Positions 25,764-34,853 of a stretch of DNA of 64,000 bases are shown here, piece by piece. The translations under genes and the position numbers were made by a program. Origin of the DNA: JBDIAG01 sp963835085 (GTDB taxonomy: Bacteria > Actinomycetota > Actinomycetes > Actinomycetales > CAWJMD01). The stretch is from contig CAWIED010000001.1 in assembly GCA_963835085.1 (NCBI GenBank), forward strand, positions 558,001-622,000. The letters run 5' to 3'. Each line of letters opens with the position of its first letter. Within the stretch, counting starts at the first letter, position 1. The notes under the pieces were generated by a model, which saw nothing but the letters and a program-made list of their open reading frames with translations, had not been told where the DNA came from and searched no databases.

Positions 25764-28277
25764 TCAGCCGATGGCCAGCACGGGCGTCGGTAGCGGGGTG
25801 CCGGATCCGTCGCGGCGGCCCGTGGGCGGCGGCAACTCCACAGGGGCGCCGGCGGAACTGGTGGCGCGGGCCGGCTGCGGGCCAACCCACGACAGCAGCA
25901 GCGTGTTCTCGCCTTTGAGGAATCGGTGGCACCTGACCCCGCCGGTTCCGCGGCCCTTGGCCGGGTACTCCGTGAAGGGAGTGACTTTCACGGTGCCTGG
26001 GTCCGTGCCTGGCAGAGCGTCGGTGGAGCCTGCGATGGTCACGACCACGATGTCGTCGGCGCCACCTGCAGCTCCGGCCTCCGTCGAGCCTGGCGCTGAA
26101 TCAGAACCCATCAGGACGCCCACCGACAGCACGCTCGCCCCGGCGGTCAATCGGATGCCCGCCATGCCGCCGGCCGCCCGGCCCTGCGGGCGTACCGCGG
26201 ACGCCGGGAAGTGCAGCAGCTGGGCGTCGCTGGAAACCAGCACGATGCTGGCCGTCTCGGCCTGGCTGCCAGGCAGGTCTACCGCTGCGACGACCTCGTC
26301 GCCGTCCTTAAGGCCGATGACTTCCCAGGCGTCCCGGTTGGCGGGATAGTCGGGCGCCACTCGCTTGATCACCCCGGAACGCGTGCCCACGACGAGTGAG
26401 TCGCCGTCCACAGCGCTTAAGGCGCTCAGCGCCACTACTCGCTCTCGCGGCTCGAGATGTACGTACTCGCTCAGGGGTGCCCCGCCTGACAGCGACAAGG
26501 CGCCCGAGGTCGGCGGCAATGCGGGGATGTCGACCACACCGAGCCGGACGGCACGGCCCCGATCGGTGATCACGGCCACCTGGCCTCGTGCTGTGGACGG
26601 CACCACCGAGGTGAGCACGTCATGAGCGGCCCGCCCTGTGGTGCCGGCGCGCGGATCGGTCTCGGCGTCCCAACCCGAGCCGGTGCGGGCCAACAGGCCG
26701 GTGGCCGACAGCATCACCCAGCACGGGTCGTCACTGACCTCCAGCGGAGCAGCCGCGGCCGTGCTGGGCGCCTTCGACGGACCTTCGAGCAGCACGGTGC
26801 GTCGCGGGGTGCCGTACGTCTTGGCCACCTCGGCGAGCTCGTCGCTGACCGTCTTGCGTTGCAGTTCGGCGCTGGCCAGCAGTTCCTCCAGCGCGGCGAT
26901 CTCGGCCACCAGCGTGTCGCGCTCCGATTCCAGCTCGATGCGGGAGAACTTGGTGAGCCGGCGCAGGCGCAGTTCGAGGATGTATTCGGCCTGCAGTTGC
27001 GAGAGCTCGAACACCTCCATCAACCGGGTTCGGGCCGCCTCGGCATCGTCGCTGGAGCGGATGACCTGGATGACCTCGTCGATGTCGAGGATGGCAATGA
27101 GCAGCCCCTCCACGAGGTGCAGCCGCTCGCGGCGACGGGCCAGTCGGTATTCGCTGCGTCGGCGCACCACCTCGAGCCGGTGGCCGATGAAGACCTCCAG
27201 CAATTCCTTGAGGCCGAGGGTGCGCGGCTGTCCCTCCACCAAGGTCACCATGTTGATGCCGAAGGAATCTTCCATCGGGGTGAGCTTGTAGAGCTGTTCC
27301 AGGATGGCATCGGGGTTGAACCCCGTCTTGATCTCGATCACCAGGCGCAGGCCGTGGTGCCGGTCGGACAGGTCGATGACGTTGGAGATGCCCTGCAGGC
27401 GCTTGGACTGCACGGCGGCCTTGATCTTCTCAGTGACCTTCTCGGGGCCCACCATGTAGGGCAGCTCGGTCACCACGATGCCCTTGCGCCGCGCGGTGAT
27501 GTTCTCCACTCGGGTCGTGGCGCGGGTGCGGAACGTGCCGCGCCCGCCCGCATAAGCATCGCGGATGCCGTCGAGGCCGACGATCTTGCCGCCCGTCGGC
27601 AGATCAGGGCCAGGCACGTACCGCATCAGGGTCTCCAGGCTGGCGCCCGGATGTGCGATGAGGTGGCGGGCTGCAGCCACCACCTCCACGAGGTTGTGCG
27701 GGGGGAGGTTCGTGGCCATGCCCACCGCGATGCCGGCAGCACCGTTCACCAGCAGGTTGGGGATGGCCGAGGGCAGCACTGAAGGCTGGGTGAGGGTGTT
27801 GTCGTAGTTGGGGATCAGGTCGACGACGTCTTCGTCCAGGCCCTGGGTCATGGCCATCGCGGCCGGCGCCAGCCGCACCTCGGTGTAGCGCGGTGCGGCC
27901 GGCCCCGCGTCCAGGGAGCCGAAGTTGCCATGCCCGTCGATGAGCGGCAGCCGCAGCGCGAACGGCTGGGCCATGCGCACCAGGGCGTCGTAGATCGCGC
28001 TGTCTCCGTGCGGGTGATAGCGGCCCATGACGTCGCCCACCACTCGGGACGACTTGACATGCCCCCGATCCGGACGCAGCCCCATCTCGGCCATGGCGAA
28101 CAGGATCCGGCGTTGAACCGGCTTCAGCCCGTCGCGCGCATCGGGCAAGGCGCGCGAGTAGATGACCGAGTAGGCGTATTCGAGATAGGACGTCTGCATC
28201 TCCGCCGACACGTCGATGTCGACGATCCGTTCGGCGGAGCCGTCGGGTGGGGGTGGAGTGGCAGAGCGTCGGGGCAC
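25764..28277 (-). CDS. parC: DNA topoisomerase IV subunit A
   Basis: 837-residue cleavage subunit partnering ParE (8558-10750). N-terminal VDIDVSAEMQTSYLEYAYSV and ALPDARDGLKPVQRRIL are typical. The QRDR-equivalent region reads GDVMGRYHPHGDSAIYDALVRMAQ, and the catalytic tyrosine is in PRYTEVRL (about Tyr131). The C-terminal wing lacks a GyrA-box (QRRGGKG), which supports ParC over GyrA. Start taken at GTG 28277, giving VPRRSATPPPP as in actinobacterial ParC; ATG 28322 is upstream and in frame. In the QRDR the Ser83-equivalent is Gly-Asp-Ser; drug phenotype cannot be inferred. Confidence 0.93.
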   Translation of the reverse strand: MPRRSATPPPPDGSAERIVDIDVSAEMQTSYLEYAYSVIYSRALPDARDGLKPVQRRILFAMAEMGLRPDRGHVKSSRVVGDVMGRYHPHGDSAIYDALVRMAQPFALRLPLIDGHGNFGSLDAGPAAPRYTEVRLAPAAMAMTQGLDEDVVDLIPNYDNTLTQPSVLPSAIPNLLVNGAAGIAVGMATNLPPHNLVEVVAAARHLIAHPGASLETLMRYVPGPDLPTGGKIVGLDGIRDAYAGGRGTFRTRATTRVENITARRKGIVVTELPYMVGPEKVTEKIKAAVQSKRLQGISNVIDLSDRHHGLRLVIEIKTGFNPDAILEQLYKLTPMEDSFGINMVTLVEGQPRTLGLKELLEVFIGHRLEVVRRRSEYRLARRRERLHLVEGLLIAILDIDEVIQVIRSSDDAEAARTRLMEVFELSQLQAEYILELRLRRLTKFSRIELESERDTLVAEIAALEELLASAELQRKTVSDELAEVAKTYGTPRRTVLLEGPSKAPSTAAAAPLEVSDDPCWVMLSATGLLARTGSGWDAETDPRAGTTGRAAHDVLTSVVPSTARGQVAVITDRGRAVRLGVVDIPALPPTSGALSLSGGAPLSEYVHLEPRERVVALSALSAVDGDSLVVGTRSGVIKRVAPDYPANRDAWEVIGLKDGDEVVAAVDLPGSQAETASIVLVSSDAQLLHFPASAVRPQGRAAGGMAGIRLTAGASVLSVGVLMGSDSAPGSTEAGAAGGADDIVVVTIAGSTDALPGTDPGTVKVTPFTEYPAKGRGTGGVRCHRFLKGENTLLLSWVGPQPARATSSAGAPVELPPPTGRRDGSGTPLPTPVLAIG

Positions 28278-28356
28278 GCCTGCGATTCTCGCCCAACCGC
28301 CGTGGCCGGGGGCCAGCGGCACGCGGACCGCGCCGATCCAAGCGTTGTGGGGATGT

Positions 28357-29088
28357 TCATTGCGGCGTTACTTCGTCAGCCGAAGGTGAGCCAGGCGAGG
28401 GAAGGGCAGGCAAGGGGGAGCCGGGCAAGCGGGAGTCAGGCGAGGGGGAGTCGGGCGAGGGAGAGTCGGCGGAGGACGTGCGGTACGGCACCCCGAAACG
28501 CCCGAGATGAGCCACCTCCTCCACTGATTTTCGACCGCGCCGGAGGGACGCAGAGCGCCGGTCGGGGGCCGGATACCCGAGACTGACGACCCCGACCGGC
28601 TCCCGGTCGGCCGGTACGTCGAACGCGGCGCGAAACGGCGTGACCCGTTCGCCCGGGAGCCCGAAGAAACAGCCTGCCAGGCCTCGGTCGACCGCGGTTA
28701 ACAGCATGAGCAGTGCGGCCATGCCGGTGTCGACGTGCCAGTACGGCACCGGCCAGCGGGCTTCGGCCTCGTCGACCCAGCCCTTGTCGGCTTCGGCGTA
28801 ACGGCGCAGATAGGCCTGCTTGCTCGACAGGCACACAATGAGGGCAGGAGCGCTCATCATGGCGGTCAGCCAGCCGTCCTTGGGCCGCTCAGGGTCGCGG
28901 CAGACCTGCCAGAAGCGCGCGCGATCGGGGGCCGAGGTCAGCACGAGAAAATCCCAGCCCTGGGTGAAACCCGCCGATGGTGCCCGGATCGCGTGCTGCA
29001 GAGCGGCATCGAGCACGGCCGGGGGCACGGGCTGGTCGGTATAGGCGCGCACCATGCGCCGGCGCCTGACCACGTCGTCGAACTCCAT
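28357..29088 (-). CDS. Nitroreductase family protein with repeat-derived tail
   Basis: 243-residue FMN-dependent oxidoreductase. The N-terminus MEFDDVVRRRRMVRAYTDQPV has the RRRMVRAY FMN-phosphate-binding arginines. APSAGFTQGWDFLVL and the GLAGCFFGLPGE/VGVVSLGYP motifs complete the fold. Substrate is unknown. The last ~40 residues (SADSPSPDSPSPDSRLPGS onward) are encoded by degenerate 15-bp repeats at 28380-28475 and lie outside the domain. Start ATG 29088 has no Shine-Dalgarno, and CAAAGT lies six bases upstream, so the mRNA may be leaderless. A longer frame upstream is non-homologous. Confidence 0.85.
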   Translation of the reverse strand: MEFDDVVRRRRMVRAYTDQPVPPAVLDAALQHAIRAPSAGFTQGWDFLVLTSAPDRARFWQVCRDPERPKDGWLTAMMSAPALIVCLSSKQAYLRRYAEADKGWVDEAEARWPVPYWHVDTGMAALLMLLTAVDRGLAGCFFGLPGERVTPFRAAFDVPADREPVGVVSLGYPAPDRRSASLRRGRKSVEEVAHLGRFGVPYRTSSADSPSPDSPSPDSRLPGSPLPALPSPGSPSADEVTPQ

Positions 29089-29202
29089 GGGCACACTTTG
29101 ACACCGCCGTATGACAACGGGCCGCCGCGGCGACAGCACCCGCTCAGGCTCTCTTTTTTGACTATCTATCCACGACTCGTGGTGAAGGTGTAGAACGTTG
29201 AC

Positions 29203-29952
29203 ATGCAGATCACACCCGGGTCCGGGGGCGCCGTCTCGGGGGTCGGCGCCGCCGACGCCGCGGTAAACCCGCCAAGTGCGCAACATACGTTCGACAAGCG
29301 TGAGATGGCCATCAACCTCGGCATCTCGCTGGGCTTCGACGTCGGTCTGTCGATCCTGATCTTCCAGCTGGCCCACGACCATGGTCTGAGCGACACCGCC
29401 GCCTACTTGGTAGCGAGCATCGGCCCCGTGCTGGGCCTCATCGTGGAGATCGTGCGGCACCGTCGCATCGACAAGGTCGCCATCGTGGTGATCCTGCTGA
29501 TCGCCCTGTCGGCCGCTGTCGCCCTCATCGGCAGCACCGATTCCAAGATCGTGCTGTTCAAGGACTGCGCGCTCACCGGCGGGATCGGCCTCGTCGTCCT
29601 GCTCAGCCTGATCCCGATCGTGCCTCGCCCGCTGATGTTCTATATGGGGCAGAAGTTCGGCACCGACGGCACCGCCGAAGGTGTGCAGGCCTGGGACGCG
29701 CTCTGGCAACACCCGCAGTTTCGGCACACGCAGCGAATGATCACCGGGGTCTGGGGCGCCGTGTTCGTCTTCGAGGCGGTCACCAAGGCCATCGCGATCC
29801 AAGTGCTGTCCTTCGATGCCGCCTACTACGTGACGCAGTTCTGGCCCCTGCTCGTCACGTTCGGCGCCGTCGCCTGGACCATCGTCTATGCCCGTAAGGC
29901 GGCCATGGAGGGGATGGCCCGGGCGGCTGCGCGTGCCGCCTCGGGCGCCTGA
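29203..29952 (+). CDS. VC0807-family membrane protein
   Basis: 249-residue protein with about six transmembrane helices, matching the VC0807 group: SIGPVLGLIVEIVRHRRIDKVA near residue 75, a STDSKIVLFKDCALTGGIGLVVLLSL segment seen as separate motifs around residue 110, and RPLMFYMGQKF near 145. Function is unknown. ATG 29203 lacks a Shine-Dalgarno; TAGAAC at 29191-29196 lies six bases before it, an imperfect version of the leaderless arrangement seen elsewhere in the window. Divergent from the nitroreductase gene. Confidence 0.75.
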   Translation: MQITPGSGGAVSGVGAADAAVNPPSAQHTFDKREMAINLGISLGFDVGLSILIFQLAHDHGLSDTAAYLVASIGPVLGLIVEIVRHRRIDKVAIVVILLIALSAAVALIGSTDSKIVLFKDCALTGGIGLVVLLSLIPIVPRPLMFYMGQKFGTDGTAEGVQAWDALWQHPQFRHTQRMITGVWGAVFVFEAVTKAIAIQVLSFDAAYYVTQFWPLLVTFGAVAWTIVYARKAAMEGMARAAARAASGA

Positions 29953-30025
29953 GATTCCGTTTCGGATGAAGCCCGGCCCTGCTTCGCTGGGCGACGGACC
30001 GGCCCACCGCGCCGCCCCGGCGGCA

Positions 30026-30031
30026 TAGGGT
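30026..30031 (+). promoter_or_regulatory. -10 element for leaderless transcript (GNAT/acyl-CoA synthetase gene)
   Basis: TAGGGT lies seven bases before ATG 30039 with no Shine-Dalgarno between. Confidence 0.55.
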
Positions 30032-30038
30032 TCCGCGC

Positions 30039-32741
30039 ATGGCCGACAGTCCGCGTTCGCCCATCACGCCGACGAGAGATCCGACCCTGGCACGCGCGCA
30101 ACCAGAGCCGGAGCCCGATCTGCTACCCCCCCATTATCCGCAGCAGTGGGCCGCAGACGTCGTGCTGCGCGACGGCGGCACCTGCCACGTACGCCCGATC
30201 ATCCCGGCCGACCGCGAAGCCTTGCAGGACTTTCATCTCGCGCAGTCCGACCGCTCCCGCTACCTGCGCTTCTTCGCCCCCTTGCCACGGCTCAGCGAGC
30301 GTGACCTCGACCGGTTCACCCAGGTCGACTACACCCGCCGCGTCGCGCTCGTGGCGATCGTGGCGGGGCGGATCGTGGGCGTCGGACGCTACGATGTGAT
30401 CGATCCCGGTGAGGCCGAGGTTGCCTTCAACATCGCCGACAGCCAACAGGGTCGGGGCCTGGGATCTGTTCTGCTCGAACATCTTTCGGCTGCAGCGCGA
30501 GAACGAGGGGTGCGTCGGTTCATCGCCGAGGTGCTGCCCGAGAACCGCAAGATGGTGCGGGTGTTCGCCGATGCCGGCTACGAGGTGCGGCACCACTTCG
30601 ACGACGGAGTGATCTCGCTCGAGTTCGGCATCGAACCCACCACCCGGTCGATGGAGGTCGTGGCCTCACGCGAACGGCGGGCCGAGGCGGCCAGCCTGCG
30701 GGCGCTGCTCCAGGCGCAGTCCGTCGCGGTGATCGGTGCCAGCGACGAGCCGTCGTCGCTTGGTCGCCGCGTGGTGCAGAACCTGCAGGAGGGTGGCTTC
30801 GTCGGCCCCATCTATCCGATCCATCCCACCGCCGGCTCGGTCTGTGGCCTGCCGGCCCACGCCAGCGTGCACGACATCACCGATCCGATCGACATCGCCG
30901 TGCTGGCCGTGGGCTCGTCCGCGGTCGCCTCCGTCGCGGTGCAGTGCGGGGCGGCGGGGGTGCGCGGGCTCGTCGTGATCACTGACGGCTTCGTCGGCGC
31001 CGAAGGCCACCGGATCGAGCGCGAGCTGGCGCGGATGTCGCGGGCGGCAGGCATGCGTGTGCTGGGACCCGCCTCGCTCGGCATCGTCAACACCTCGCCG
31101 CAGGTGCGGCTCAACGCCTCGCTGTTGCCGTTGAAGCTGACCGAGGGCGGGTTGGCGTTGTTCAGTCAGTCGGCCGGGCTCGGGCTGGTCCTGCTGGCCG
31201 AAGCCCATGAGCGCGGGCTGGGCGTGGCCTCGGTGGTCTCGGCCGGAGATCGTGCCGACGTCTCGGGCAACGACCTGTTGCAGTACTGGGCGGAGGACGA
31301 GCGCACCAGGGTCATTGCTATGTACACCGAGTCGAGCGGCAATCCGCGCAAGTTCTTCCGCATCGCGCGCGCGGTCTCGGCGGCGAAACCCATTGTCATG
31401 GTTCGGTCGTGGACGACGAACCTCGCCGCCCACTCCACCACGGGACGGGAGTCGCTCGCCCCTCGGAAGGCGTTCAACGCCGTGCTGCACCAGGCCGGCG
31501 TGATCCGGGCCGAAGATGTGCATCAACTCGTGCACATCGTGCACCTGCTCCTGGGCCAGCCGCTGCCGCGCGGCACGCGGGTTGGCGTGGTGACGAACTC
31601 CGCCGTGCTGGCCTCGCTCGTGCACGAGACCTGCGAGAACTTTGGGCTGTCGCCGGTGGATGAGCCGATCACGGTCTCTCCGCTGACGGCGGACAGCGTC
31701 CGTGCCGCCATCGAGGAGGCGGGGGCGCAGGGTGAGGTCGACTCGCTCGTGGTGGTGCTTGTGCCGCATCTGAGTGGGTTCGATCCTGGAGTGCTCGACG
31801 CGGTGCGGGAGAGCGCGGCCGCCCAGCAACTCCCGACCGTCGCGTGCCTGGTGGCTCACCAGGTCGTCACCGGGTCGCGAGCGGATCTCGGCGACGTGCC
31901 GGTGTACTCCACCCCGGAGGACGCCGTGCGTGCGCTCTCGGCCGTGACCCGCTACGCCCGGTGGCGGCACCGCGACCACGGCGTGCCGGTAGACCCCGAG
32001 GGCTGTTATCCGGAGCGGGCGCAGGCCATGGTGGCCGAGTTGTTGGCAGCCCATCCCGAGGGGTTGGTGCTCGATCCGCCCAGCACGCGGGCATTGCTCG
32101 AGTGCTACGGCGTGAGCATGATCGCCAGCGAACGGGTGCTGACGGTGGAGGAGGGGGTGTCGGCTGCTGCCCGGCTCGGCTATCCCGTGGCCTGCAAGTA
32201 TGCCAACCAGGTGCTGCGCGAACGTCGCGATGTGACGGGCGCCCGGCTCGGGATCGACGACGAGGAAGAGCTGCTGATCGACCTCGAGGAGATGCTCGAT
32301 CTCGACGACCCCGCTGTCGCAGAGGGTTTCATCATCCAGCCCATGGTCGCGAGCGGGGTTGCCGTCGATGTGCGCACGGTCGAAGATCCGCTCTTCGGGC
32401 CGATCCTGTCGTTCGGGCTCTCCGGTGACGCCACTGAGCTGCTCGATGACGTGGCCTACCGGATTCCACCTCTGACCGAGGTGGACGTAGCCGACCTCGT
32501 ACGCGAGATCAAAGCATCGCCAAGGCTTTTCGGTTACGGGGGCGCGGCTAGGCTCGATGTGGAGGGGGTGCAGGACCTCATCGCCCGGGTATCCCGGCTG
32601 GCCGAGGACATTCCCGAGGTGGCCGAGCTCGATCTGCGTCCGGTGCTCGTGGCGGTGGAGTCGGTGAATCCGCTCTGGGCCCGGGTGCGATTGGCGCCCC
32701 CGCCCGCCCGGGTCGACTCCGGAATGGTGCGACGGCTCTGA
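30039..32741 (+). CDS. GNAT acetyltransferase fused to NDP-forming acyl-CoA synthetase-like domains
   Basis: 900-residue fusion. Residues ~40-200 form a GNAT domain (VRPIIPADREALQDFHL; acetyl-CoA site QGRGLGSVLLEHL near residue 145). Next comes a CoA-binding Rossmann domain (VAVIGASDEPSSLGRRVVQNL near 230), a succinyl-CoA-ligase-like domain (LFSQSAGLGLVLL near 375), and a C-terminal ATP-grasp domain (residues ~680-890, PVACKYANQVLRER, GFIIQPMVASG). This is the actinobacterial Pat-like architecture, in which the synthetase part is usually a regulatory relic and the GNAT part acetylates proteins such as acetyl-CoA synthetase. Activity of the synthetase half cannot be judged here. Confidence 0.88.
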   Translation: MADSPRSPITPTRDPTLARAQPEPEPDLLPPHYPQQWAADVVLRDGGTCHVRPIIPADREALQDFHLAQSDRSRYLRFFAPLPRLSERDLDRFTQVDYTRRVALVAIVAGRIVGVGRYDVIDPGEAEVAFNIADSQQGRGLGSVLLEHLSAAARERGVRRFIAEVLPENRKMVRVFADAGYEVRHHFDDGVISLEFGIEPTTRSMEVVASRERRAEAASLRALLQAQSVAVIGASDEPSSLGRRVVQNLQEGGFVGPIYPIHPTAGSVCGLPAHASVHDITDPIDIAVLAVGSSAVASVAVQCGAAGVRGLVVITDGFVGAEGHRIERELARMSRAAGMRVLGPASLGIVNTSPQVRLNASLLPLKLTEGGLALFSQSAGLGLVLLAEAHERGLGVASVVSAGDRADVSGNDLLQYWAEDERTRVIAMYTESSGNPRKFFRIARAVSAAKPIVMVRSWTTNLAAHSTTGRESLAPRKAFNAVLHQAGVIRAEDVHQLVHIVHLLLGQPLPRGTRVGVVTNSAVLASLVHETCENFGLSPVDEPITVSPLTADSVRAAIEEAGAQGEVDSLVVVLVPHLSGFDPGVLDAVRESAAAQQLPTVACLVAHQVVTGSRADLGDVPVYSTPEDAVRALSAVTRYARWRHRDHGVPVDPEGCYPERAQAMVAELLAAHPEGLVLDPPSTRALLECYGVSMIASERVLTVEEGVSAAARLGYPVACKYANQVLRERRDVTGARLGIDDEEELLIDLEEMLDLDDPAVAEGFIIQPMVASGVAVDVRTVEDPLFGPILSFGLSGDATELLDDVAYRIPPLTEVDVADLVREIKASPRLFGYGGAARLDVEGVQDLIARVSRLAEDIPEVAELDLRPVLVAVESVNPLWARVRLAPPPARVDSGMVRRL

Positions 32742-32927
32742 ACCTGACGTATCGCCGTACAGGCAGCCGTCGGGACGGCAGTTCACCACGGTTGGCTGAG
32801 GCTGCGAGAATGTCCCACGCTGCGGTCGGCCGCGGCGGAAGCTGTTCTGCCCTGCGGGGCAGCGTACGTGCGTCGAGCAGGTGGGTGGTTCACACCAGTC
32901 GCCTAGAGCGGGAGTCGGAAGCAGTCC

Positions 32928-33533
32928 ATGAGTCGTCGTCGCGGCAATGTGTGCCCCGTTCCCAGCGAGTTGGCCGTGGCCATCGAACGGGCCGGTTACT
33001 ACCCCGCCATGGTGTGCGATGCCGTGAGCACGTCCCTGGGCAGCGAGCAGGTGGTCTCCCATCTCGTCCATCAGGAGACGACGTTCGACAGCGACGAACT
33101 GCGCCGGCACGTCACCGTGCTGGTGCTAACCCCCACCCGGCTGCTGATCGCCCACGCCGACGACCATGGCCCCGACGCGCATTCGCGGGTCACGTACGCC
33201 TCCGTCTCGAGCGAGGCGGTGCCGATCACGCAGGTGCGGTCGGTGGCCCTGCATCACGTGTACACGACGCCGGAGCGTTTCCGCCCCGGCGTATTGCCGC
33301 ACGAGTTGAGCATGACCATCGGCTGGGGCGCCGTGCAGCGGCTCGACCTCGAGCCGGCGGGCTGCGCCGACCCCGCGTGCGAGGCCGATCACGGCTACAC
33401 GGGCACTCTCAGCAGTGACGACATCGTGTTGCGGGTGGCCACTGCTGCCGAGGGAATCGACGCGGTCGACGATGCGGTGGAATTCGCCCGGGCATTGTCG
33501 GCAGCCACCGTGGAACGCCCGGGCCGTGGGTGA
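32928..33533 (+). CDS. DUF5998 family protein
   Basis: 201-residue soluble protein: MSRRRGNVCPVPSELAVAIERAGYYP near the start (written here to its first motif), QETTFDSDELRRHVTVLVLTPTRLLIAH near 50, and GCADPACEADHGYTGTLSSDDI near 150, which contains a short CxxxxC..DH metal-like motif. This matches the actinobacterial DUF5998 family, found beside the phosphodiesterase and SepH genes as here. Function is unknown. ATG 32928 has a weak GGGAG 12 bases upstream. Confidence 0.75.
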   Translation: MSRRRGNVCPVPSELAVAIERAGYYPAMVCDAVSTSLGSEQVVSHLVHQETTFDSDELRRHVTVLVLTPTRLLIAHADDHGPDAHSRVTYASVSSEAVPITQVRSVALHHVYTTPERFRPGVLPHELSMTIGWGAVQRLDLEPAGCADPACEADHGYTGTLSSDDIVLRVATAAEGIDAVDDAVEFARALSAATVERPGRG

Positions 33534-33565
33534 ACCGTCGGAGTGGGAAGTGAGTGAGGTCGCGG

Positions 33566-34771
33566 GTGAGTGAGTCGGCGGGCCAGGTGCCCGCCGGGCG
33601 GATGCCACCCGAGCTCGGCTCAGAGCTGGGCGTGGAGCCTCGACGTGCCGCCCTGTGTGACGTGATGCCAGCCGTGGCGACAGCGCTGGGGGTCGACCTG
33701 TCGGCGACCCGGCCGCCGTCTGCGCCACTTCAGCTGCCCGCCGCCGAACGCGTCGTCGTGATGCTCGTCGACGGCCTCGGTCTGCACCTCCTCGAGCGGG
33801 TAGGCGGGCACGCGCCGTTCCTCAACAAGCTGCGGCAGCAGAGCGCGCCCGGCGGGTTGAGCGCGGGCTTCCCGTCCACCACCGCGACGTCGATGGGCTC
33901 GTTCGGCACCGGTCTGTCGGCCGGCACCCACGGGTTGGTGGGCTATGAGGTGCTCGACCCGGGCACCGGCCGGATCTTCAACGAGCTGTCCTGGGACAAC
34001 GCTCCCGACCCACGCGTATGGCAACCCAATCGCACTGTGTTCGAAGAGGTTTCGGATGCAGGGGTCGAGACGGTGCATGTTGGCCCCGGCTACTTCGACG
34101 GTTCGGGCCTCACTATGGCTGCCTTGCGCGGCCCGCGCTTCCTGGCTGCGAAGTCGCTCACCGACCGGGTCGAGGCGACGATCAGGGTCGTGCGCGCGTC
34201 GTCCAGCTGCCTGGTGTACCTCTACTGGGGCGACGTCGACCGCGTCGGCCACGAGTCGGGCGTCGCATCGAACAACTGGCTGGAGGAGGTCGAGCAGGTT
34301 GACCTGGCTGTGCGCACTCTGGTGCGTCGGCTGCCGTCCGGAACGCTCCTGGTGGTGACGGCCGACCACGGCATGGTCGACGTGCCGCTCACGAGTCGCT
34401 GGGATCTGGCCGACTCAGGCCCGGAGCCCACCGAGCTGCGTCGCGACGTCGTGGCGTTCGGCGGCGAACCCCGCGCTCCCATGCTTTACGTGGCACCCGG
34501 CACGGCGGAAGCCGTTGCGGGCCGCTGGCGCGACGTGCTGGCCGGCCATGCCGACGTGCACCTGCGCGACGAGGTCATCCGCGCGGGCTGGTTCGGGCCG
34601 GTGTTGCCGGGGGTGCGGGAGCGGATCGGCGATGTGCTCGTCACCATGACATCGGACCGCAGCGTGCACGACTCCCGGACGCAGCGACCCCAGTTGGCCC
34701 GATTGATCGGCCTGCACGGCTCACGCACGGCCGCCGAGATGGACGTCCCCCTGCTGGTGCAGGTGACTTGA
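33566..34771 (+). CDS. Type I phosphodiesterase/nucleotide pyrophosphatase family protein
   Basis: 401-residue alkaline-phosphatase-superfamily enzyme without signal peptide. Metal and nucleophile motifs are clear: VVVMLVDGLGLHLL (first Asp), FPSTTATSMGSFGTG (Thr nucleophile), YLYWGDVDRVGHESG (Asp/His) and VVTADHGMVDVP (Asp/His). The superfamily hydrolyses phosphodiesters or phosphoesters in a two-zinc site; the substrate is unknown. GTG 33566 has GAGG 6 bases upstream; GTG 33554 is an in-frame alternative. Convergent with sepH. Confidence 0.88.
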   Translation: MSESAGQVPAGRMPPELGSELGVEPRRAALCDVMPAVATALGVDLSATRPPSAPLQLPAAERVVVMLVDGLGLHLLERVGGHAPFLNKLRQQSAPGGLSAGFPSTTATSMGSFGTGLSAGTHGLVGYEVLDPGTGRIFNELSWDNAPDPRVWQPNRTVFEEVSDAGVETVHVGPGYFDGSGLTMAALRGPRFLAAKSLTDRVEATIRVVRASSSCLVYLYWGDVDRVGHESGVASNNWLEEVEQVDLAVRTLVRRLPSGTLLVVTADHGMVDVPLTSRWDLADSGPEPTELRRDVVAFGGEPRAPMLYVAPGTAEAVAGRWRDVLAGHADVHLRDEVIRAGWFGPVLPGVRERIGDVLVTMTSDRSVHDSRTQRPQLARLIGLHGSRTAAEMDVPLLVQVT

Positions 34772-34853
34772 CCCGCACCCGCTTATGGGCGGAGGGCTGC
34801 GTCTCCGACGGAGATGTCTGTCAGGCAAATGGGTCCGCGTCAGTGGGGAGGCG

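Noticed and set aside
25346..25918. 190-codon open frame in the repeat-rich gap and parC 3' end
   Set aside because: Arg/Ser/Leu-rich translation of degenerate GC repeats, overlaps parC coding sequence, no ribosome binding site.
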